From NCBI GenBank assembly GCA_965250025.1, contig OZ252283.1, forward strand, positions 2,790,001 to 2,854,000: DNA of 64,000 bases. The letters run 5' to 3'. A program made the position numbers and the translations under genes. A model generated the notes under the pieces. It searched no databases. It was given only the letters and a program-made list of their open reading frames with translations, and was not told the DNA's origin. Source of the DNA: CBDDLD01 sp965250025. Lineage in GTDB: Bacteria; Bacteroidota; Bacteroidia; Flavobacteriales; Flavobacteriaceae. Within the stretch, counting starts at the first letter, position 1. The number at the start of each line of letters is the position of its first letter. Shown piece by piece: positions 45,403 to 54,065 of this stretch.

Positions 45403-46350
45403 CTACTTAATTTCTACTGTAGTTTGCCGTTCTCTATTGACTGTTAATTTCGTAACATCCGGTCTGGAATAATGACCTACAGCATCAAAGTTTTGGCGTT
45501 CTTCCAAAACCCTGTTAAAATCAATAGTTTGGTAAATAAGGCCTTCCTTACCGATCACTGGTTCTACGAGCCACTCACCGTCAGGTCCGGCTATACAACT
45601 GCCTCCATTTGCCAACACCTCTGGTGCATTCTTAAGAATTTGATCCAAGTGTGGTGTATGATTAGGAAAATCTTCCCGGTTCATCAAACTGGAAACGGAC
45701 ACGACAAATGATCGTGATTCTCTGGCTATAAATCGGGTAATATCTTTCGTGTTATGATCACTTCCGGGCCATACGGCAATATGTAAATTCTCGCCTTGTC
45801 CGTAAAGTGCTGTCCTTGGCAATGGCATCCAATTCTCCCAGCAATTCAGACCTCCAACAGTAAATGCCTTTAAGGGATGTACTTGCAAACCATTACCATC
45901 TCCTGGCGCCCATGTAAGTCGCTCATCGTACGTAGGTTGTAATTTTCTGTGTACTGATTTGATCTCTCCCTTTTCATTGATATAAACTAAGGAAGCATAA
46001 ATACTATGTCCTCCCCTATCTATAGGCCGTTCCATAATACCTAAATACACTGCTATATTATGTTCTGAAGCCAGTTTACATACGGTATTTAACTCTCCTT
46101 TTTCTATAGATATGGCATTGTTTACATAATGCGCATGAATTTCCTTATTGGTTTTAGTATTCCATTCAGCACCTCCTGTTAAAGCCAACCAGAAAGGATA
46201 GCCTGGTAATAGTGCTTCTCCAAAAACAATAAGCTCAGCTTTAGCTTTTGCAGCTTCTAATATGCTATTTTCAATCTTTGCCAAAGTTCCTGCTTTATCC
46301 AACCAAACGGGAGCTATCTGGGCCATTGCTATTTTAAGCGTTGATGTCAT
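45403..46350 (-). CDS. Nitrilase-family carbon-nitrogen hydrolase
   Basis: This 315-residue protein has the nitrilase catalytic triad Glu45 (VFGEALLPG), Lys136 (HRKLQPTYDE) and Cys170 (GGLNCWENWMPL). The CWENWMPL block is typical of true nitrilases or cyanide hydratases rather than amidases, so the likely reaction is a nitrile to the acid and ammonia. It is cytoplasmic, with no signal. The start overlaps the stop of the UbiA gene by one base. The substrate in this organism is not evident. Confidence 0.9.
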   Translation of the reverse strand: MTSTLKIAMAQIAPVWLDKAGTLAKIENSILEAAKAKAELIVFGEALLPGYPFWLALTGGAEWNTKTNKEIHAHYVNNAISIEKGELNTVCKLASEHNIAVYLGIMERPIDRGGHSIYASLVYINEKGEIKSVHRKLQPTYDERLTWAPGDGNGLQVHPLKAFTVGGLNCWENWMPLPRTALYGQGENLHIAVWPGSDHNTKDITRFIARESRSFVVSVSSLMNREDFPNHTPHLDQILKNAPEVLANGGSCIAGPDGEWLVEPVIGKEGLIYQTIDFNRVLEERQNFDAVGHYSRPDVTKLTVNRERQTTVEIK

Positions 46351-47252
46351 TATATTCTGTTTAAAACCACTGAAAGGTCAATTAATATGATCGAAAACAC
46401 GCCTGCTACAATTATAAATTTCAATATATTATGAAGTAGTAAATAGTGTGTTTTCTTATTCGATTGCCATATGAGTAGTAGAAAGATCAATAATAACATT
46501 ACACTGAAATAGAAGAAATATTTCATATGGCCTATGTTGAAATAAAGCACAAGCACGAATGCAACAACGATGGTTATTGCAGATACCAAAGTCAGCATTA
46601 TTTTTGAAGTTCTTTCTCCATACACTACTGGTATGGTATGGTAATCTAAGGCCAAATCGCCTTTAATGTTTTCTAAATCTTTGATTAGCTCTCTCATAGA
46701 AACTAAGAGAAATAAAAAGAGTGCGTGTACAAATATGACGGTATCAAAATTGCGATAGTAGATAAAAATGATAAAAAATGGCGTGACAGTTAGGGTCGCT
46801 GAAACAAAATTACCTATGATCGGTAATTTTTTAAATCGGTGCGAATATATCCATATCCCAAAAATATAGAATGCAAAAAACAATACTGCTCTAAACGATA
46901 CATAACTGGCAAATACTACTGCTAAGAAATTAAGCACAAAATAAAATGACAGTTTGGTATTTTGACTCACCAAACGATCTAACATGGTTTTTTGAGGTCT
47001 ATTTATCAAGTCTTTTTCCGAATCATAGAAATTATTAATAATATATCCGGCAGCTATAGTAGCTGATGATGCAAGAACCAACATCAATAAATTGATATCA
47101 AATAAAACTGACCTTAAGGGCTTATCGGGCGCAAATATATATATCGAAGCTAAGTATTGCGCTATGACTATTATGAGTATATTATATCCTCTAACTACAG
47201 AAAAAAGGCTGAAAAATTTTAAAAGAATTATTTTCTTTCGTCTGGATAGCAT
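46350..47252 (-). CDS. UbiA-family prenyltransferase
   Basis: This 300-residue membrane prenyltransferase has about eight helices. The first Asp-rich motif is NNFYDSEKDLINRPQKT (Asn74, Asp77, Asp81), which binds the prenyl diphosphate through magnesium. A second acidic motif is LIKDLENIKGDLALDYHTIP. The enzyme attaches an isoprenoid chain to an acceptor such as a quinone ring or a glycerol phosphate. It is next to mevalonate kinase and diphosphomevalonate decarboxylase genes, which make the isoprenoid precursor. This supports the isoprenoid role but does not decide the acceptor. Confidence 0.88.
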   Translation of the reverse strand: MLSRRKKIILLKFFSLFSVVRGYNILIIVIAQYLASIYIFAPDKPLRSVLFDINLLMLVLASSATIAAGYIINNFYDSEKDLINRPQKTMLDRLVSQNTKLSFYFVLNFLAVVFASYVSFRAVLFFAFYIFGIWIYSHRFKKLPIIGNFVSATLTVTPFFIIFIYYRNFDTVIFVHALFLFLLVSMRELIKDLENIKGDLALDYHTIPVVYGERTSKIMLTLVSAITIVVAFVLVLYFNIGHMKYFFYFSVMLLLIFLLLIWQSNKKTHYLLLHNILKFIIVAGVFSIILIDLSVVLNRI

Positions 47253-47306
47253 ATGATTGCATAAAATATGACCTGAGGGTTACCTCAACAACATGTAGGG
47301 TTAAAA

Positions 47307-48236
47307 CTAGAAGTTATATACAACTTCTAATTTATAGCCTTTTAAAGCTTCTTTTGCTTTATCTATATTCTCGGTAAATCCTAAAATATAACCGCCACCA
47401 CCGGAGCCACACAATTTAAGATAGTAATTATTGGTTTCTATACCTTTCTTCCAAAGCTCATGAAATTGCTTAGGAATCATTGGTTTAAAGTGATTAAGAA
47501 CAACCTTAGATAATTGTTTCGTATTTCTAAACAATGATTTTATATCCCCTTTCAGAAAATCATCAACACAGGCATCGGTATGCTTAATAAATTGTTCTTT
47601 AAGCATGTTACGGAACCCTTCCTGCTTCATATTTTCCATAAAAATACGCACCATCGGTGCCGTTTCTCCAATAATGCCACTGTCTAATAAAAACACGGCG
47701 CCTTTTCCCTCTGTTTTTTGTGAAGGTATGCCAGTGGCTTCAATATTATCTTTGGAATTAATGAGTATAGGAATACTCAAATAACTGTTTAGTGGATCCA
47801 ATCCGGAAGATCTACCATGAAAGAAGGACTCCATTTCGGAAAAAATGGATTTCAAGGTCAATAACTTTTCTCTGGTTAGGTTTTCCAGAACTGTTATTTT
47901 GTTTTGCGCATATTTATCATAAATAGCCGCAACCAATGCACCACTACTACCAACACCATAGCCTTGAGGAATGGATGAGTCAAAATACATTCCTGAGGCA
48001 ACATCAGCATTAAGCGCATCTATATTAAATGCGACAAGGTTACTATCAATTTTCGACAAATAATCTGCGAAGCCTTTCAGGTTTTTGTTAGACTCTATGG
48101 CTACTTCTGAAGCATTACCATCTAACTTTAAAGCACCATTATAAAAATTGTACGGAATGGATAATCCTTTGGAGTCTTTAATAATACCATACTCTCCAAA
48201 TAAGAGGATCTTAGAATAAAATAGTGGTCCTTTCAT
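47307..48236 (-). CDS. Mevalonate kinase (GHMP kinase family)
   Basis: This 309-residue GHMP kinase phosphorylates mevalonate at position 5. The opening SKILLFGEYGI is the mevalonate-kinase-type start. The ATP loop is PQGYGVGSSGAL (residues 90-101), and the third motif is KLCGSGGGGYILGF near the C-terminus. It is 31 bases after the mvaD-like gene and 54 bases before the UbiA gene on the same strand. The missing step, phosphomevalonate kinase, is not in the window. Other GHMP kinases remain possible, but the neighbour makes this call the best. Confidence 0.85.
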   Translation of the reverse strand: MKGPLFYSKILLFGEYGIIKDSKGLSIPYNFYNGALKLDGNASEVAIESNKNLKGFADYLSKIDSNLVAFNIDALNADVASGMYFDSSIPQGYGVGSSGALVAAIYDKYAQNKITVLENLTREKLLTLKSIFSEMESFFHGRSSGLDPLNSYLSIPILINSKDNIEATGIPSQKTEGKGAVFLLDSGIIGETAPMVRIFMENMKQEGFRNMLKEQFIKHTDACVDDFLKGDIKSLFRNTKQLSKVVLNHFKPMIPKQFHELWKKGIETNNYYLKLCGSGGGGYILGFTENIDKAKEALKGYKLEVVYNF

Positions 48237-48267
48237 AGCTATATAACTAGACTTGGTTTATACAAAG

Positions 48268-49350
48268 TTACAATTGTTTTGCGCCGTTACCAACTCTATC
48301 ACAAATATAGTGACCATTTTGGCAAAATGCAACCAACTCATTCTTAATGAATTCACAAACTTTCTCAGTCTCTGAATCGGGATACAAAACATGGACATTA
48401 GCACCTGCGTCTAAAGTAAAGCATACTTTTGAGCCGGTATCCTTTCTGAATTGCCATATCCTATTGATGATCTCCATGGTATTGGGTTTCATCAATATAA
48501 AGTACGGCATACTGGTCATCATCATAGCGTGCAAAGTAAGTGCTTCACGTTCTACGATTTTTATAAAGGTGTCTAAATCGCCTACTTTAAGTACTTCAAT
48601 TAGTTCGGTCAAATGATCACTGGCTTGCTGAAAACGTTGTTTGGCAAAGGGGTGTCCATGCATCAAATTATGCCCTACAGTACTGCTGACTTGTTTTTCG
48701 CCTTTATCCACCAAAAGTATCGTATCATTATAATCTTTAAAGTTATCGTGAACTTCATAGGGATACTTTACACCATAACGATCATTACTCCCTGTAATTG
48801 CCGTATGATTTCCCCAGACTATCAATTCGCCTTCAATACTTCTACAGGCACTTCCTGAGCCCAATCGTGCTAAAAACGAAGCCTTCTTATAAAAATAATC
48901 ATCACTACATGTTTCGCTTAAGCTTCGCTCAATACTCATTAAACACATTGCCAAAGCACTCATTCCCGAAGCAGAAGATGCGATTCCGGAGCTGTGTGGA
49001 AATGTATTAGACGTTTCTATCGTAAAATGAACCTCTTTTAAAAATGGTAAATATGGATATATCCTATTGAAAAATGTTTCAATTTTTGGCTTGAACGCTT
49101 CATTAGCTTTGCCTTCAAAAATCACATCAAAAGAAAATGAATCTTCCTTCTGTATTTTTTTCCTGTAAGTCAGTGTAGTGGTGGTCTTACTGTCATTTAA
49201 CGTAAAGCTGATGGATGGGTTTTCGGGTATCTGCTGTGCTTTTTTTCCCCAGTATTTCACCAATGCTATATTGCTAGGGCATGACCATGTAAACTCGCCT
49301 TCAGTTATAGGCTTAAGGTAGGGTTTGGGAATAAAGTTGTGCTCTGTCAT
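48268..49350 (-). CDS. mvaD: Diphosphomevalonate decarboxylase
   Basis: This 360-residue enzyme of the GHMP superfamily converts diphosphomevalonate to isopentenyl diphosphate with ATP. Signature segments are WSCPSNIALVKYWGKK (residues 22-37), which binds substrate, and HSSGIASSASGMSALAM, the phosphate loop with the catalytic Ser. LTLHAMMMTSMPYFILMKP and CFTLDAGANVHVLYP also match the family. It is the last step of the mevalonate route and sits directly before mevalonate kinase. The start follows five bases after the stop of the DUF1697 gene. Confidence 0.95.
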   Translation of the reverse strand: MTEHNFIPKPYLKPITEGEFTWSCPSNIALVKYWGKKAQQIPENPSISFTLNDSKTTTTLTYRKKIQKEDSFSFDVIFEGKANEAFKPKIETFFNRIYPYLPFLKEVHFTIETSNTFPHSSGIASSASGMSALAMCLMSIERSLSETCSDDYFYKKASFLARLGSGSACRSIEGELIVWGNHTAITGSNDRYGVKYPYEVHDNFKDYNDTILLVDKGEKQVSSTVGHNLMHGHPFAKQRFQQASDHLTELIEVLKVGDLDTFIKIVEREALTLHAMMMTSMPYFILMKPNTMEIINRIWQFRKDTGSKVCFTLDAGANVHVLYPDSETEKVCEFIKNELVAFCQNGHYICDRVGNGAKQL

Positions 49351-49355
49351 TCTTT

Positions 49356-49892
49356 CTATTCTTCTGACAAAGATAATAACTTCATCATTGTTTTATAATT
49401 TCTTGCCGTTCCTGTAACTCCCAATTTCTTTTCAAAAAAATTATTGTTCAGTTTTGTACGACCATAACCTGTAGCACAATAAAAATAGATGCATGCTTCA
49501 GTAATGACAAACTCTTCATTTTCATAATCGTCAGACGTAGCATTTAAAGTATCAATCACTTCTTGTTGCGGCTTATTATAAAGTAACGTAAAATAGCTTT
49601 TTTCCTGTTTTTCTTTATTTAAAGGATAGGCATCAATAATACCTCTAAGTGTATCTGGCTTGATTACCAATACAGGCACATGAAACCCATACTTCTCCTC
49701 TATAGCCTTAGAAATCGCTGTCTTTATTTTTGAAATCGAAAGGTCTGCATTTACTATAATGTTACCTGTTTGTATGTAAGTTTTCACATTCTTAAATCCT
49801 AAATCAGAGATCAATTGTTTGAGCTCAGTCATAAGGATCTTCTTATGGCCGCCTACGTTAATCCCTCTAAGTAATATAATATATGTTTTCAT
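49356..49892 (-). CDS. DUF1697 family protein
   Basis: This 178-residue DUF1697 protein has the family opening TYIILLRGINVGGHKKILM and the following NVKTYIQTGNIIV. Function is not established, and no catalytic residues are known. The start at 49892 matches this conserved opening and overlaps the flavoprotein stop by four bases. An in-frame ATG at 49934 would add 14 residues without similarity. It is probably cytoplasmic. It sits by chance or history between a flavoprotein and isoprenoid genes. Confidence 0.87.
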   Translation of the reverse strand: MKTYIILLRGINVGGHKKILMTELKQLISDLGFKNVKTYIQTGNIIVNADLSISKIKTAISKAIEEKYGFHVPVLVIKPDTLRGIIDAYPLNKEKQEKSYFTLLYNKPQQEVIDTLNATSDDYENEEFVITEACIYFYCATGYGRTKLNNNFFEKKLGVTGTARNYKTMMKLLSLSEE

Positions 49893-51106
49893 TGATTTCC
49901 TATGGATTGTGCTGCAATATATGCACCTGTCCAAGCATTTTGAAAATTAAAGCCACCCGTTATGGCATCTACATTAATGACTTCTCCTATTAAATACATA
50001 CCGGGACATAACTTGCTTTCAAACGTTTTAAAATTAATGTCTTTAAGGTCTACACCTCCAGCCGTTACAAACTCTTCTTTAAATGTACTTTTACCTGTTA
50101 CAGCAAAAACGGCCTCGGTGAGTTGTGAGCCCAACATTTCTAATTGTATTTTATTAAGATCAGCCCAACGTTGACGCTCCCCTATTTTAGCTGCTATAAC
50201 TAGCTGCCTCCACAATCGTTTTGGCAGACCAAATTGTGTTGAACTGACAACTATTTTTTTGGACAACGCTATTTTGGTGTTCTTGAGTTTTTCATAACAA
50301 TCCGATTGGGTAAGACGAACAAAATTAACTGCAATACTAAACTTGTAACCGCGTTCGGCTAATAGAATAGCTCCAAAAGCGGACAGCTTTAAAATCGCAG
50401 GAGCGCTTAGACCGACATGTGTAATTAGCAACGGTCCTTCTGAAACCAGATCAGAATCAATAACCTTTACCTCTACATCTTTTACCACTACTCCCGGAAT
50501 ATCTTTTATGCGTTCATCTTTAATATCAAATGTAAAGAGCGATGGTACCGGATTTATGATCTTGTGCCCCAGATCACTTAAAAGGCGCCAGATCTTTGGG
50601 TTACTCCCCGTAGCTATTACCAACGTTTTTGATCTAAAACTCCCTTTAGAAGTTTCAATATGGTATCCGTCTCCTTCATGTTTAATTGCACTTACAGAAT
50701 GGTTATATAGCACCTCTACTTTATGTTGTTTTGCTTCTTTTAAAAAACAATCCACAATAGTTTGCGATGAATCTGTTACAGGAAACATTCTGCCATCATC
50801 TTCAATTTTTAACGTCACCCCTCTTTTTTCAAACCATTCAATAGTATCGCCAGTCATGAATGTATGAAATGGTCCAAGCAGTTCTTTTTGGCCTCTCGGA
50901 TAGTTCTGTATTAATTCTGAAGGTATAAATTCGGCATGAGTAACATTACATCGCCCACCCCCGGATATTTTAACTTTCTGCAATCCTGTTTTTCCCCGTT
51001 CTAAAATGCATACCGACCATTCAGGGTGCTGCTCAGCTATATTTACAGCCGCAAAAAAACCTGCTGCTCCACCCCCTATAATGATAATGTCTTTTTGAGT
51101 TACCAA
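49889..51106 (-). CDS. BaiN/RdsA (HI0933-like) flavoprotein
   Basis: This 405-residue FAD-dependent oxidoreductase of the HI0933/YhiN family is usually annotated as an NAD(P)/FAD-dependent oxidoreductase. The FAD motif is IIGGGAAGFFAAVNIAE (residues 9-25). The signature KISGGGRCNVTH (about 48-59) and the C-terminal AITGGFNFQNAWTGAYIAAQ are both characteristic. Family members include a bile-acid-pathway reductase, but the physiological role in Flavobacteria is unknown. It is the first gene of the minus-strand group running to 44126 and is divergent from the lipoprotein gene at 51186. Confidence 0.9.
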   Translation of the reverse strand: MVTQKDIIIIGGGAAGFFAAVNIAEQHPEWSVCILERGKTGLQKVKISGGGRCNVTHAEFIPSELIQNYPRGQKELLGPFHTFMTGDTIEWFEKRGVTLKIEDDGRMFPVTDSSQTIVDCFLKEAKQHKVEVLYNHSVSAIKHEGDGYHIETSKGSFRSKTLVIATGSNPKIWRLLSDLGHKIINPVPSLFTFDIKDERIKDIPGVVVKDVEVKVIDSDLVSEGPLLITHVGLSAPAILKLSAFGAILLAERGYKFSIAVNFVRLTQSDCYEKLKNTKIALSKKIVVSSTQFGLPKRLWRQLVIAAKIGERQRWADLNKIQLEMLGSQLTEAVFAVTGKSTFKEEFVTAGGVDLKDINFKTFESKLCPGMYLIGEVINVDAITGGFNFQNAWTGAYIAAQSIGNQ

Positions 51107-51134
51107 TGCTACTTTAAAATAGTTATGCTTTTCT

Positions 51135-51165
51135 TTTGAGATTTGTTTGGATGACCGTTACTTTG
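51135..51165 (+). promoter_or_regulatory. Candidate Bacteroidota-type promoter
   Basis: TTTG at 51135-51138 and TTACTTTG at 51158-51165 are 19 bases apart. The second box differs from TAnnTTTG at one base. It ends 20 bases before the start codon of the plus-strand lipoprotein gene at 51186, a suitable distance for a short leader. Confidence 0.4.
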
Positions 51166-51185
51166 GTTAAAAGAATAAAATTACA

Positions 51186-52001
51186 ATGATAAACTTCAAT
51201 AGACTAATTATACTTTCACTTTTTATAAGTTCTTGCCAGCCGCCCAGCCCCTTAAAAACCATCGCCGATATCAATAGTAGCTTAAAAGAGGTTTCCGCTG
51301 CTGAAATTACTTCTCATTCAGAAATTATATGGGCAATTGAAGATTCGGGGAATAATAATAATTTATATGGGCTGAATGAAGAAGGCAATATCATTAGAGA
51401 TATTGATATCAGTAATGCAAAAAATAACGATTGGGAAGATTTAACCTCTGATGAATCTGGTAATATTTACATTGGAGACTTTGGCAATAACAATAAGAAG
51501 CGTTCTATTTTCAGGATTTTGAAAATCAAAGCCCGTGATCTTAACAATGATGCTGCTAATGCTGAAGTTATAACGTTTACGTTACCCAAGGGGCAGAACG
51601 CTAAAGATTTTGAAGCCTTTTTTCTGTATCAAAACTATTTCTACATCTTTAGTAAGGAAACAAAAAAATTTCTGGTTTTTAAGGTGCCTAATCAGGTAGG
51701 GGAACATACCGCTGTTTTGCGTTCTGATTACAACCTTAAAGGCGGTAATAATAAAATTACTGCTGCAGATATTAGTCCTGATGGTAAAACCGTTGTGCTA
51801 TTGAATCACGATAAGTTATGGAAGCTTACCGGGTTTACAAGTGATGATTTTTTTTCCGGATCACTTGAAGATATCAGGTTTGAGCATAGTTCTCAAAAAG
51901 AAGGCATTGGTTTTAAAGATAACCATACTGTGATCATTACCGATGAACGTAACAACTCTGAAGGCGGTAATATTTATACTTTTGAATTAAACCGTCGGTG
52001 A
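51186..52001 (+). CDS. Lipoprotein of unknown function, propeller-like
   Basis: This 271-residue lipoprotein has its lipid Cys near residue 17 (LFISSC). The mature part is rich in short beta-strands, with motifs such as WAIEDSGNNNNLYGLNEEG and WEDLTSDESGNIYIGDFGNN. These suggest a beta-propeller of the SMP-30 or NHL kind. I do not recognise a named family. The last 15 bases overlap the end of the polyphosphate kinase gene on the other strand. It is the only plus-strand gene between 44 and 64 kb. Confidence 0.72.
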   Translation: MINFNRLIILSLFISSCQPPSPLKTIADINSSLKEVSAAEITSHSEIIWAIEDSGNNNNLYGLNEEGNIIRDIDISNAKNNDWEDLTSDESGNIYIGDFGNNNKKRSIFRILKIKARDLNNDAANAEVITFTLPKGQNAKDFEAFFLYQNYFYIFSKETKKFLVFKVPNQVGEHTAVLRSDYNLKGGNNKITAADISPDGKTVVLLNHDKLWKLTGFTSDDFFSGSLEDIRFEHSSQKEGIGFKDNHTVIITDERNNSEGGNIYTFELNRR

Positions 52002-54014
52002 TTTTAATCGCTTTGACTTCAAGTACTCGTAATACGCCATCTGGGAGTTTATCACTTTATCCTTTCGGGGCTTATACTTATTGGAATTATATGCATCTAT
52101 AATCCGTCCTTTGACATTATCCTTCCATTGCAATTCAAGATATTTTAAAAGTGTTTTTTTTAGACGCTTATCCAGAACAGGTGTAGCGACCTCTACCCTA
52201 TGGTCTAAGTTTCTGGTCATACAATCAGCAGAAGCTATAAAGACCTCTTTCTTTCCATTGTTATGAAACAGATACACTCTTGAATGTTCTAAATACTTCC
52301 CAACCACACTTACCACATTTATATTTTCGCTAAGCCCTTCTACCTGTGGTTTTAAACAACAAATTCCTCTGACAATCATGTTAACTTTCACTCCGGCGTT
52401 TGAAGCTTCGTATAATTTATTGATAACACTTCTATCTTCAAGGCTATTCATTTTAAAGGTAATCGCACCTTCTTTTCCTTGTTTAACAAGGCTTATTTCA
52501 TTATCGATACGATCACAAATAGCATTTCTGGCTGTAAAAGGCGACATCCAAATCAACTGAGGTTTTGGTTGATATTTAGTGTTTATAAGGTATTTAAATA
52601 CTTCCTTGATATCAGACGTGAGGTCAGGGTTTGACGTTAATAGTGCAAAATCGGTATACAGTTTTGCACTTTTCTCATTAAAATTACCTGTGCCTACATA
52701 GGCAATAGCTTTTCGGTTAGACTCAATTAGTAATATCTTAGAGTGTACTTTTAGCTTTGGCATACTATATAATACCTTAGCACCTTTTTGTTTCAATTGT
52801 TCGCCCCAAAAAATATTGTTCTCCTCATCAAATCTGGCTTTCGCTTCTATAAACACAGTAACGTCCTTTCCATTTTCAAGGCATTTTAACAACCCCTTTG
52901 CTACAGCTGAATGCTTAGAGACCCTGTACAATGTAATGCTCACCGAGGTCACACTATCATCCAATGCAGCTTCTTCTATAAGTTTGGGTACATAATCGTA
53001 CTTTTGGTAAGGAAAACTAAGTAGCTCGTCTTGTAGCTCTATTTGTTCTATAAGACTTTGATCTAGACGTAATGTAGGGTGCTCCAAGGGTTGCTTTTCT
53101 TTAGACACCAAGTGTTTTTTACTATTAAAAACCGGAAACTGAAAAAAATCACTAAAATTATGGTATTTACCTCCCGGCATCAAATCTGTTTTATTAAGGT
53201 TTAAACTTTTCCTCAATCGCTTTAATAAATGTCCCGGCATTTTATAATCGTACAATAAACGTGTAGGCAAACCTTCAGGGCGTTTCTTTAAACTTTGTTT
53301 TATTAACGCTACCAACTCGCCTTCATACTCTTCATAATATAGCTCGCCATCTCTGGTTAGCTTTATGGCATAGGCTTCCTTTTCGGCTAATTTTTCATCA
53401 ATTTCTTTTAAATTATCCTTTATAACTTCCTCAAGGTATGTAACAAAATAGGCCCCTTCTTCAGAGGAAGGTAATACCACAAAGCGTTCGTATTTATTTG
53501 TTGGGATATTAATCAATAACAATGCTTTGGTATCTACACACAGAAACATTTCTCCATCATTAAAAGATGTAAAATCCTGATCTTCTTCCGGATAAAACGT
53601 TCTAATATCTTTCTTTAAATGGATTTTAAAATAATTGGTTGAAAATTTTTTCTGTTCTGGTGTAAACTCTTCCTTGTCCACAATGTAAATATGGTCCGAT
53701 TTAAGTTCATTAATAATCTGATCCTCAAAGACATGACCAAATCGCTTTTGCAATTCATCAACTTTTGCCTGTATGGCTTTTATGATTTTCTTAGGGCGTT
53801 CATTTAGCTTCTCTTTTACGTCTTTTTGAAGCTTTCTAAACTGTCTTAACTTGGAAACTCTTACTCTATAAAACTCATCTAAATTGGAAGAAAAAATGGC
53901 TAAGAATTTTAGGCGTTCGTAGACTGGATTACTTTTGTCTTCGGCTTCCTGAAGCACTCGCTCATTAAAAGACAGCCAACTTATATCTCTATGAAAAAAA
54001 TTGTCACTTTGCAT
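51987..54014 (-). CDS. ppk1: Polyphosphate kinase 1
   Basis: This 675-residue PPK1 reversibly makes inorganic polyphosphate from ATP. The N-terminal domain begins FFHRDISWLSFNERVLQEA. The catalytic core has KLKVHSKILLIE, where His424 is the likely phospho-accepting His, then YVGTGNFNEKSAKLYTDFAL. The second His is in HSRVYLFHNNGKKEV. Length and order fit the family. It starts 51 bases after the large phosphatase-barrel gene on the same strand, so both may be phosphate-related and co-transcribed. Arsenate can interfere with such enzymes, but no direct tie to the arsenic genes is visible. Confidence 0.96.
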   Translation of the reverse strand: MQSDNFFHRDISWLSFNERVLQEAEDKSNPVYERLKFLAIFSSNLDEFYRVRVSKLRQFRKLQKDVKEKLNERPKKIIKAIQAKVDELQKRFGHVFEDQIINELKSDHIYIVDKEEFTPEQKKFSTNYFKIHLKKDIRTFYPEEDQDFTSFNDGEMFLCVDTKALLLINIPTNKYERFVVLPSSEEGAYFVTYLEEVIKDNLKEIDEKLAEKEAYAIKLTRDGELYYEEYEGELVALIKQSLKKRPEGLPTRLLYDYKMPGHLLKRLRKSLNLNKTDLMPGGKYHNFSDFFQFPVFNSKKHLVSKEKQPLEHPTLRLDQSLIEQIELQDELLSFPYQKYDYVPKLIEEAALDDSVTSVSITLYRVSKHSAVAKGLLKCLENGKDVTVFIEAKARFDEENNIFWGEQLKQKGAKVLYSMPKLKVHSKILLIESNRKAIAYVGTGNFNEKSAKLYTDFALLTSNPDLTSDIKEVFKYLINTKYQPKPQLIWMSPFTARNAICDRIDNEISLVKQGKEGAITFKMNSLEDRSVINKLYEASNAGVKVNMIVRGICCLKPQVEGLSENINVVSVVGKYLEHSRVYLFHNNGKKEVFIASADCMTRNLDHRVEVATPVLDKRLKKTLLKYLELQWKDNVKGRIIDAYNSNKYKPRKDKVINSQMAYYEYLKSKRLKSPTV

Positions 54015-54065
54015 GGTTAAAAATAATCACGTAACGTAATAAAAAAGTTAACTGTATATTATCAT

